Assembly (NCBI GenBank): GCA_025617745.1 | Contig: CM046855.1 | Coordinates: 40,247,663-40,311,662 of the forward strand | DNA: 64,000 nt | Reading direction: 5' to 3' | Source of the DNA: Heliocidaris erythrogramma | Taxonomy: Eukaryota; Echinodermata; Echinoidea; Camarodonta; Echinometridae | Shown here: piece after piece, positions 11,701 through 23,700 of the stretch | Layout of the letters: each line of letters begins with the position of its first letter | Position numbering within the stretch: position 1 is the first letter of the stretch | Made by a program: the position numbers and the translations under genes | The notes under the pieces: model-generated | What the model was told of the DNA's origin: nothing | Databases searched by the model: none | Seen by the model: only the letters and a program-made list of their open reading frames with translations

Positions 11701-14700
11701 CACACACGGCCGGCCGAGCCGGGCAGCAGTATACACATACTACACAGTGTAGTACATGCAGCGCTCGAATACATACACCCTGTACACCCCATGCATATCA
11801 CACAGACAAACTCGGTTTTGGTTTTGAAACGAATTAAGTTAAGACGGCTGTTACACACATCTAATTTTGTTCTAGTCAGATTCTGGAAAAAGCTGTTTAA
11901 TATTTGTGACTGATTTTTACAAAAACGCCACGGGGAAATCCAATTCGGCGCCGATAGCTCGATCAAGTATACATTGCATGTTAAAAGTATCGTATTTTGC
12001 AATCGTCCCATCGCCTTCCAAGCCGTCCCTGGGAGGGTAAAGATGAAGAACGTGTCGCGTAATCGTTCCATTTCTTTCCATTCGCATATAGCCTCTTGTC
12101 GAGGCCCTGGCGCTGTTGAAATCCTTGGCGATATCGAGGCAAAATTTCTGGCGAGCGAAGCGAGCCAGAGAGACCGAGGCGCTTCATTATTTGTAAATAT
12201 ATGATGATCTCTTGAGAAATATGTACATTTGTCTTATTTCAAATTACCATGGTTTGTAAGCTAGAGATCGAATTCTTCATAATGTGCTTGTCTGTGAATG
12301 TATTTTGAGCAAGAGATTTACGTAATCCCCCTAAAAAATAATAGACTAGTCCAAACTGAAGTAAGAAATCCTTGAGATTTCATTGGCCAATTTGCTGGGC
12401 GATCGCCGCGGTTATCTAACTATTCACGTTTCATGCATAATTCAGTAGGAAATCGTGCCTCATGAATATATAATTCAGATCAGGTGTCAAGAGGCCCTCG
12501 GCGCAAGCGCCTCGCACTATGAACATGGCGAACGAAGAAGCGGACAATTTATGCTGCTCCTCATTGTACCCTTCACAATTGCACTGGTTAACAAAAGAAC
12601 ATCCATTCATTGCTATCCTGTAAAAATATGTAGAACAGGTGTCACATAATAGCAGTGAAGGGATGTCCTTTTGTTTACTAGAGCTATTGTGGAGGGTACA
12701 ATAAGGAGCTGCATAAATTGTCCGCTCTCTTTGTCACCGTGTTCATAGTGTCGGTCTCTCTGGCTCGCTTCGCTCGCCAGAAATTTTGCCTCGTTATCGC
12801 CAAGGATTTCAACAGCGCCAGGGCCTCGACAAGAGGCTAATTCGCATACGGTTTACGTGCATAGTTGGGGACTCAGTGGAGAGCGGACGGTGCTCTCACT
12901 GTGATCGATTTACTATTTTGACGTCAAATTATTACGCGTTTGCGTTATAACGGTTACGCGTGATTTTACTACACTGTTATACATGTACATCAAATCAAAA
13001 TCATGTCATTATATGCAATTGCAAAATGTTCATTTGCCAGTCCAGCTTTATCAAACTGAGTCTCTAATAAGCTGGTTATCTCAACAATTATTAGATTCAT
13101 CCATGCAGATTTTCTCACAGAACGTTAGACATGTTCAGCAAAGCGTCCATAGTTTTATAGTGATTCAATTATCAATTCCAATAGCATGTGTGACAAATGG
13201 ATCCAGCAAAGCGTTCATTATTTCAAAAACATAGCATCTTGATAAAATCTAATGTCTCACAGCTCAAGTTCATATCAGACTCCTCGGAAAATTTCACTCA
13301 GGGGATTCATCTACTCGATGTCGGTGTCCAGCGACGTCAATCTCCTGATGACTACCGTCTCACTAGGCCTGGCTCGATCTGGGACTGGGTCTCACTCGGT
13401 CTGCGCACGACTGGTGCACCGTCTATGCACTGCTGCGTAATCACTCAGATTCAGTCACAATTCTGATGAAAGTCAATCGTATGGGCATTTCAGATCTCAC
13501 GTTTTCGACTCACCCAATAATCAGCGTAATTTATTGCAGTAGTCAAATGTACACACCATAGTTCCGCTCAGATGATGTCGAACTTTCACTTCAAAATTCC
13601 TCCGCGGCATTCGTAATACACATGTAATGCCTAGTTCACATTTGCCGCTGACGCCGTGCGATAAATGTGTCTACGATTTTCCGTGCGATTTTGTGGGCAT
13701 CGTACGTCACTAGGGGCTACGGTATTTGTGTTCACATTGTCTACGGGCATCGTGCAATTTCTTCTTCGGGGCTCGGGGCAACCCGTCTAAATTCCGTACG
13801 GGCATTGTGCGATGTCAATGCAGTTGCCGTACAGTCTCCACAACCTCCATGAGGAAATCGTACGGAGCCCGCACGGCCCCGTGGCGAGGCTTCACGGAGG
13901 TGGTGCGGTGACTGTGCAGTCGCCGTGCCGTTTGAGGATCCCAATCCCCAGCAACAGGGATTATGTGTACATATTTCATATTTTACGGGTACTGCACGGG
14001 CAGCGAGCGGCAACCTTGCGATAGCTGTGCGAGGGCCGTGCGAATGTACAATCTCCTTACGATTTTTTTTGCCCCCATGTCCACCAAAAATCGTGCGTTT
14101 GCTGCACGATCACGCTTGGCCGTTGCACGGTGCCCGTGCGAGGATTGTGCGATGTCACCTACGACATGTCTACGGGCTACGGTCTTTAAAAATTTGTCAA
14201 ACTCCTCTCGATAACAAATCGTAGAGGCTGCGAAGCCCGTGAATCCGCACGAAAATCTTACAGCCTCCGCACGGAGGCCGCGCGGAAAGGGGGATAAGGG
14301 CAGTTTACGGGCTCCGTAGACACATCGCAAGCCAAATGTGAACTAGGCATAAATTGTAAAAGTCCTCGTAGAACTGTCCATGCCGCACGTGTACGCACAT
14401 ACAGCCAATATAGCACAGGGGGTCGATCCGCGTAAACGGAGTCCCAACCTAAGCCTGGCCGGTTATGTCAAAAGTGTCCATAAAATCCAATCTGGGCTCC
14501 ATCTGCTCTCAAAACGGTCTAGCAAAATCCTTACACCGCTGCACCATGATGGACACGAAGTATCATCAACATTAAGAGTCTGTACAAGGATGGACTTAGG
14601 AACTCAAACTAAGAACAACTTGTTCCATTTATTAGGTATATGTGAAGCCGCATTACAAACTTTGATATCAATATAATGCTCATGGGCATATGATGTAGAT

Positions 14701-17700
14701 CATAAATTAACATAGATATAAATGACATCATATTTCAGACGTCTGGCTTTTCTGGAAACAAAATGGCGTTTGAATTCTTTGAGAACACCCAGGTGCTCAT
14801 CGGAATTGATGAGAAATGTTGCATAGCAGTGGAAACAAAATGGCGTTCAAGTCATGAGTTTTCGCTACTCTCTTTATTTTACTTTAATAGGGGGGGGGGG
14901 AGGTCACACCCCCACTCAAAATTTCTGTCGGAAAATGCACCACCTCTGTCGGCAAGAAAAAAAAGGAGGGAAAAAAGAGGGAGGGAAGAGGAAAGGGAAA
15001 AGGAGAAAAGTTAAAGGAGAAGAAAGAAGAAAAAAAGGAAAGAAAAGGAAAACAAAAACAAAAACAAAAAAAATCGGGCAAAAGGCGTCCCCCTTCGGCA
15101 ATAGGCTGCAGATTTTCAAAGTTGCGATATTCGGCAACCACCACTTCATATTCGGGCAGCGAGGAGCCAGAATATCCACATATTTTTACATATAATTATG
15201 TAACTTCTGTCTGTACTTCTGTACTACGAAAAGTGAGAAAAAAAATTGCTCGCTCGCTTCGCTCGCTCGCAAATATTTACAAACTAAAAAGTTGATATTC
15301 AGGCAAAGGCGTCCCCCCTTCCCCCGAGGATTTTTAAAGTTCCGATATCCGGACAATCGCCACTTCATATTCGAGCAGCGAGATTCCCAGATAATCATAT
15401 GTAACTTCTGTTTGTAACTTCTGTACATTTTCACTACGAAAAGTAAAAAAAAAAATTGCTTGCTCGCAATTATTTAGAAATTGAAAAGTTTATATTCGGG
15501 CAGAAGGCGTCCCCTTTGGCAATGGGCGGCAGCCCCCCCCCCCCCGGATTTTCAAAGTTCCGATATTCGGGCAACCACCACTTTATATTCGGGCAACCAC
15601 CACTTTATATTCGGGTAACCACCACTTTATATTCGGGCAGCGAGGAGCCAGAATATCCACATATTTGGGCAGAGAGGTTCCAGATAATTATGTAACTTTT
15701 GGGTGTCACACCCTAAAAATGTGTCAGCATATTTGGGTGTCACCCCCCCCCCCCCCATTCAAATACTACTGGCGTATCCGGGGTTCTATATTAAAGGCAT
15801 TGGGTAACTTTGTGGAGGCTTGATTTAATAAATTGTTGAATTTTGATATCTGTCTTGTATAATGATGTTCAGAATAATAAATAAATAGCCAGGCATACAA
15901 AGGTTTTCAAATATATAATGCTATTATTAAGATATCTGCGACTGAATACTCCCATTTACGAAAGCGTATGGCCATACGCTTTAGTCTAACACTGAGTCAA
16001 TGGGGAAAATGAGTCTGGCATTTTCCGGTCACTTGCATATGTTTACTTTTGTGAAGCACATGATGATTTTGAAGTGCTTTTTGCCACATGGGCTTCATTT
16101 TTACACCATATTACATACACTGATAACATGTAAGGCCAGACAGCTCAGATTTTATCAATCCTCCACAAAGCTACCCAATCACTTTAAAGTCAAAGTCAGA
16201 AAATATCTGACAAGCAAAATAAGAAAAGAAACGAAAATTAAAGTGACTTTGCAGGTTTACAAAAACCTTTTTTGTACTAAAGGTTGTTATTATGAGTGGG
16301 TTTTAAAGGAGAGAGGATATGGGTGGTTTGTGCCCCTTCCCCCTTTATCCACAACTGCTTGTTACATGATAGTCTTTTCACGTTCATACCGATTTGCCAT
16401 TCTGGTGTGTTGAACGTCGATCGAACCCAGATTGGTAGTGTTGCATTAGCGAAAGCTATTCCCATTGTGGTCAGTAAAGCCAGAACTACATATGAAAAAA
16501 AAATATATATATATCTATATTTATATACACAGTATACATGCATTATGTAATGGAAATTAAGCAAATCATTTTGAATTAGAATCAACTTCAAGTCGAGTAA
16601 CAAGATGACATAAATGCAGACTCATAGGCTTTTTTCATTCCTTGTGAAAGTAAACTTTTTGATTTTGTTTCAAAGTAGAATAAAATTTACTCGATGGATG
16701 AAATACAAGGCCATTGATTAACTTGAGACCGTGGGAGAGGGTACTATCTCTCACTTTTCTTTTTTTTTCTCTGTTTTTTTACCTCTTTATAGTTTCTCTT
16801 TTTTTCGTCATCCGTAGCCTGCAGCCACACCACTGCCCAAGGTCAAACTACAATCTACAAATCTACAATCCAAACTTACATCAGTTTTATAGGTAATAGA
16901 ATAGCGTATTGAAATCACCCTCGAGTTGATTACTTGAAAGTGTTTGCGATCATGTTTGATGATCTATCATGCCCCTATTCGTTCGCCACAATAACATACC
17001 GGAGACCAATAAGGTGTATGGATTCATGACGAAGCTAAGAACAGATGAACGCCCCTCAATAAAAGCAGGTCGTATGTCCGCAGGTACGAGAATTGGAATA
17101 AGCACTGTGAGTAGAAAAAAATACGTAAGTAAGGCCTACGGAAGTTTCATCAAATTATTTGTCTATGATTTCTCGCTGTCTGTAATTGTAATGTACATAT
17201 CACGGCATATTTTTTAGTGGTACGTATGCATCAAAATGATAAAATATTGATGGAAATGATACGAAATTCACCCTTGGATGTATCTTTTGATGATCATCTT
17301 GATGATCATGGATCACTCATGTAGCATTTGTTAAAGATATTGTCTTGAAGAATATTGGTTCATCAGCAGACAGCGCTTTGTCTTGCATGCCAGATATACG
17401 GTTCTAGGACTCCTACCCCCTGGACAACCACCCCCCGGATAACCACCCCTAGGATAACCACCCTCTAGGACAACTACCCCCTAGGGCAACCACCCTCTAG
17501 GACGACTACCCCCCTAGGACAAGTACCCCCCGGATAACTACCCCCCAGACAACTACCCCCTAGGACAACCACCCTCTAGGACAACTACTCCCCGGATAAC
17601 TACCCCCGGACAACTACCCCCCGGACAACTACCCCCTGGACAACTACCCCCTGGACAACTACCCCCGGACAACTACCCCCGGATATCTACCCCCCGGACA

Positions 17701-20700
17701 ACTACCCCCCGGACAACTACCCCCTGGACAACTACCCCCCGGACATCTACCCCCTGGACAACTACCCCCTAGGACAACCACCCTCTAGGACAACTACCCC
17801 CTGGACAACTACCCCCGGACAACCACCCCCTAGGACAACTACGGGGGGTAGTTGTCCCTGGGGGTAATTGTCCGGGGGGTAGTTGTCCAGGGGTAGTTGT
17901 CCAGGGGGTAGTTGTCCGGGGGGTAGTTGTCCGGGGGGTAGTTGTCCGGGGGGGGGGGGGTAGTTATCCGGGGGGTAGTTGTCCTAGAGGGTGGTTGTCC
18001 TAGGGGGTAGTTGTCTGGGGGGTAGTTGTCCTAGAGGGTGGTTATCCTAGGGGTGGTTATCCGGGGGGTGGTTGTCCAGGGGGTAGGTGTCCGGATACGC
18101 AGATATACATGTATACCTCTTTTTAAAGCCTAGACGTAACTTGCATGCAAGTAACTTACGCCCAAAATATCTAGATAATTTTAGGAAATGAAACATACCA
18201 ACACACGCAAGTAATGTAGCCGACAGAATCAGAAATGGAGCAGGTTGGCCTACTAATCCATACATAACAGAACCTAAGGTTGGACCAACTGGAGAGAGAG
18301 AGAGAGAACATAAAAAGAAAGTAGGTATGGTAGGAGAGGGAATGAAAATGGAAGAAAACGCAAAAAAGATCTTTATACTTCATGATCGTTTACGCTGAAA
18401 ATCACAACTTATAATATTATTATCGTTTTGATTTAATATTATAGATCTCTATCGTTTGTTCAAGTGCTTTTGTTTTTCATAATTTTCATTGTCTGTACAT
18501 ACACGGTTGATATCGATACAAAACTATGCTCAGGGCCCTGTTTCATAAAACATGTAATGCCAGAGATCTATGACAAATCTGCTCATAGCCAATCGCATGT
18601 AAGAATTTCAGTAGCTTATAACAATTATTGGATCTTGTTATTGGTAACAAATTTTATGAAACAGGGCCCAGGTATCAGGGAGATGTGAGCTGGTCTAGCG
18701 GTAATGTCCGCGGTCAGCTCTCTGTCTTCGTCTAAAAACTGATCGGATTCGGGTTCGAAACTGAGTCACGTCTTTCGGATGGTGACGTTAAAGGTCGGTC
18801 CCAGACGCAAATCGTATCTGATTGATATACGTCTTTAATAATTCACTGACACACAGTACGTTGTCCTTAAAACTTCAACACAAAACGGACAGTTAAAACA
18901 TTCATTACAACTGTGAAACTGCAGGATGCTATATACGCGCATGTATTCTCCCTGTTGGTGAGTCATCAAAGATATAGGGTCAGGGCTAGTTACTGATAAG
19001 TTTTATGAAACGGGACCCAGATGATGCACTATAGGTCAGTATAGAATTTAAACAAGAAAGTACTGGCTTCCCTACATAATTATAAGGGCAGATCCATGAT
19101 GGTAAGAAAGGGTGATAAGCCGAAAGAGCATTTTTTTCCCCATCACATGATTTTCATAGGTCTTACCATCGCTAAACTAAGATTGGGGTGGTTAGTAAAT
19201 GAAGAAGCTTGATGGGAGGAATTTTAATTTGTAAACATTTTACTCCCAGTGTTAAAGATCGTATGCTCGATCTGTAATGAAAAACACAAGTCAGAAAAAT
19301 TGGAACCAGCGGGATTCGAACCTGTCATCTACTGCTTGCCGGGCAGCGACTTAACCACCAGGCTATTCTGGTTCATGGCCAAGTCCTGGCCAAGTCATGG
19401 GGTAGGGGTGGCAAAGAGCTATTTCCCAAAATATTTTTTCTTAATGGAGAAGTGGTGTTCCCTCGGTCTCCTAAATCTGCCCGTGTTTCCTTTCGTTCTT
19501 TTCTTGCCTTTCAAATAAAACAATTCAATACTTACTAAGAGTTCCGAAGGCAAAACCACTGATGACCAAGCCGAGAACGAATCCCTTCTTTCTCTCGTCA
19601 TCTCCGTATCTTACAGCCAAGTAAGAAATACCTTTTACGAAATAGAGGAATGGCAAAAAGATAATCATCGACAATTATATTTTGTAATCCTTTAGAAAAA
19701 ATTGGTGGAGTAGAACTATGAAGGTCTAAAGGTCTAAAGAAAAATACCCTCAAAGACATTTCGAAGGGGCAAATCTGCTCAAACAATAATTTACACATCC
19801 CATTTCTTGGAAACTATTGAACTCAAACATTTAGCTTATGACACGTCCCTTTCACATTTATATCGGCCTATTAGTAGGGATATTTTTATCATCAATTTCG
19901 TAGACAATGGTTCGATTATTTTCAAACTGATAGAAAACGGCTATAATGAACATTGAGCAAAGTGCTTGAAAATAATCTATCCCGCTTACTGGATGCATAT
20001 CAAGTCGGTACAAGGATATTTTACTTGTCTTGTTTCTTGTTGTTTTTTTTTGTCTATGCAGCACTTTTCTCAATTTTGTTTTGTTTATATTATGCTGTAA
20101 AAATATGCTGCGTTAGCCCTAAATTTTAAGTTTGATAATTTTATTTCAGTTATATCCATATATTAACAGCAAATAATTTACAAAGACTTTCAGTTTAGAA
20201 AAAATCATTATGAGCATAGAAAACATTAAGAATGAAATCTGGCACTAAAATTCAGTTTTAAAACAAAATTTCCGTTGTAATTGGTAAGTATATAAATGCT
20301 AGCTGTCTTGTGGAGGAAACCTTGGAAAGCAAAGCTTGTAATTCAGGTTCCATATAACATAGATATCAGAGTATCATTTAATAAAACAAGAGCATCAACA
20401 GGATATAAAACGACACACGATGCAAGACCACACAGATATGCTAAAATGTGCAGTGTGTTTCTTAACGTATGGGACAAAATACCTTTGACTTGTTGCTCAC
20501 ATCACTAAAGCCACCAAAACTTTGATACTTCGATCTCATTTTGATGTCTCTGAATTATTGTCTTACAATAATTGTTTTTAATGCGTTCAATTAACCTGCG
20601 ATTTCCATTCCTGTTCCGCCAATGCCGTGGAATGCTCGCGATAAAAATAGAACGACAAGGGAGTCAGCAAAGGCCATCACTGTAATAAAAAAAAAAAAAA

Positions 20701-23700
20701 TAAAAAATTATTGTGCTTTAATATTACTTTTTGTGATGATTCAGCCGATAATAACAATTCCCAACTGATGAAACGGTGTGCGCTCAAAGCCTTCACAAAA
20801 AGTAAAATTATTCCACATACAAACTTCTCACATTTAAAGTTTCGTGAAAATGAATTGAGTTGACTTCAACTTTTAGACCAACAACCTGTTTGAAATTAAA
20901 GTACCTCGGAGAATAAAGGAAGGGAGCCGAGAGAACGAGAAAGACAGAAAAAGACAAATCACATACAAGCAAATGGACAAAGAAAACCGGTGAAAGAAAG
21001 AGAGGGAGTGGGGGGGGGGGGGGGTGAAAGCATTACGATGAATAAATATTAACACAAGTGAACTTAAACATCAAGAATTCTTACTGAAGCTAGCGGTCAG
21101 AGTGAATAGTGTGCTGAAGAAAAACGGCCAAAATAACCCAATTCTGAAAGAGAAATGTCCATTAAACAAGTATTAATTATAGGCACAATTGGATAATGCA
21201 AAATTAGAAGAGCCCCAGTTCACTCATTTTTATTCTGATTCATGGATGATTCTTCCCAAAATTCCTGTAGTATCGTCGAGCTTTTGTCTTCATCTACTTT
21301 AATTTATAATTGTATTTCAGTCTGGTAATCAGTATGAAGGATGCATTTATATTCATTGGGGTAAGGCATATTATAGGCAAGAGAAGCAATAATTATCTCA
21401 GATCATTTTTGTGAAAAAAAATTGTCCACCTGTTCCGCCCTATGTTGAAATGATTGTCACTTCATTTAATTTGTTGAGACATTTTGTAAGAAAATATACT
21501 TCAAATTGGAAGATTCTAGCATTATGACTGGCAATTTTTATATATTTTTTAATTGTTATAAAGCATCGTTGCATGATGCACATATTAGCGAATCCAGGGG
21601 GGGGGGGGGGTGGGCAGAAAAGGCACGTACCCCCACCTCATATAGGGTCCAAAACCTTACAGTTTTTGTTACTCTCAGTGATAGTCCAGACATGTACTCC
21701 CAGCCCTGTCAAATTATCCTGCATCTATTGATACAATACAATACATAGAGAAGTGGTCTAGTGGATACGTCACCAGACTGTGGATCACGCGGTACGGGGT
21801 TCAAATCCCTGCCACATCCCTGTTCAGGACCAAGTTGTGAAACAGATTTACTTATATATCTGATTCTTGTTATCCTGAAGAAATATATTTTAATAAAATA
21901 AAATGATTGTTATTAGTATTATCATTATCATTATCGTTATCATAAACATTATCAATGTATATTATTATAGGTTTTTCCGCCCAATTTCATATTTTTGTCA
22001 CTCAAGGTGACATTCAAGGTGCATTCAAATTCACGCATTATCGTCTTACGATTGATACCGGTCTTTCAAATTTAAAATCCGGGCAATGGAATTAATTTGG
22101 AGACACGCGAATTAATTTATGAGCAAGAAAATTATTTAAGTTAAGGGTATTCCAATTTTTGTTATCCGCATTCGATTCATTTTTTTAGGGCAAAAAAGAA
22201 AATCGTTAACCTGCATACGAAGTCGTGAACGTACATATAAGGGCGTTGAATTTCGAGGTTCGTGCATTCCAATTTTAACAGTAGGCTTGAGGAGCCTGTT
22301 TGAGCAATCGATTTCATTTTGTGGAATTCAAGTTATTTATTAGTTTACTAATATGGATTCCGTATGTTTGTATGTGTTCTGTGTGCGTGTTTATGTTTTT
22401 TATCTTATCACTCTACATAATGTCTATATTTATGCATGTCTATGTGTGTGTGTGTAATAATAATAATAATAATAATATTGGGTATTTATAAAGTACCATT
22501 TCCATTACGCAAACTGCTCAAGGCTCTGTAAAAGTACAGTAAAACAGAGTACAAGAAATTGAGATAAAGAAACAAAATGAACAACACAGATACAATGAGG
22601 AAATATGAGAAACATTGGCAAATTAATCAAATACAGTTTTGAACAAGTGTGTTTTTAGTGAAGACTTGAAAGAGTTTAGAGTTGATATGTCTTTAAGAGG
22701 CTGTGGTGGCTGATTCCAAAGAGTTGATCCTGCACATGCAAATGATCGATCACCTCATGATACATACTTGCATGTGCTTCATGTGCCATAATATATCCTC
22801 TTTTCGTTTATGGGATTTCGAATTGTTGCCTCATTATACAAAGTCATTCGATTTCGAAACTTTTCACATTTTTATGATGTTTACAATGACAGTATGATTG
22901 TTAAGTTCTTTGCTTGTTTTTATCATTGTTCTTTTTATATATTCTGGAAGGTCTGTTTTTAATAATTGCATGATATTTTGCACGTTTTCTTAACTACATG
23001 TGTGTTTAATCTATTGCACTTATTTAAAACGGTTCGGTGTAAAAATGCCAGAGGTAAAAATGCCAGAGGTAAAAATGCCAGTGGTAAAAATGCCAGTGGT
23101 AAAAATGCCAGAGGTAAAAATGCCAGAGGAAAAAATGCCAGAGGAAAAAATGCAAGAGGTAAAAAATGCTAGTACCCCCCCCCCCCCCCCCCCCCCCCGA
23201 TATAGCATGCATGTATTGTTTGCCACTCGCTTTCAGTTGACGACCCTTTTTGTTAAAAACTTCAATATTATATTTTTTTTTCACTTATAATTCAGTTTGA
23301 ATATATCTGCATCTTGTTCAACTTAATGTGCATGAGCCCCCTCCCCCTTCCCCTATTAATGTTGACGAGGCCGTAATGCTCGATGTTTGTGTGACGGTCT
23401 GTACATTTGCTGAAGAAGGGAGGAATGAAAAAGAAAAAAAAAAAGTGCAGGTACAAGTACAGATAACGAAAAACAAACTAGTCAAGATAATTTGGTACAA
23501 GTTATTTTACTACAGGTACAGGTATTGTGTCCTTAAGTTATACAGTAAAGTATCATGATGCGGGGGCATTTCGTTTTTCCGAAGGTTCGTATTTCAGAAA
23601 CACTAATTTCCCATGCCTGGAGGTACAAAATTCCGAACATTGGTTGCATTATTCTGAAGGTTCGTTATTCCGAAGGTTCCAAAGGTTCATAATTCCGAAA

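Noticed and set aside
13741-14330. Arg-rich open frames in the GC-rich region
   Set aside because: They lie wholly inside a MITE with TIRs and a TAA duplication; high GC lowers stop frequency.
5818-14735. Calling the 180-bp direct repeats as definite LTRs of the Gypsy fossil
   Set aside because: No primer-binding site, polypurine tract or TSD could be tied to them, so they are listed only as direct repeats.
19293-19385. Functional tRNA gene on the minus strand
   Set aside because: A and B boxes are present but the stems pair poorly; it is better explained as a SINE head. The same holds at 21745 and 45408.
22966-23172. Gly/Lys/Asn-rich repeat protein (KNARGKNASG)
   Set aside because: Translation of the 15-bp minisatellite; no support for coding.
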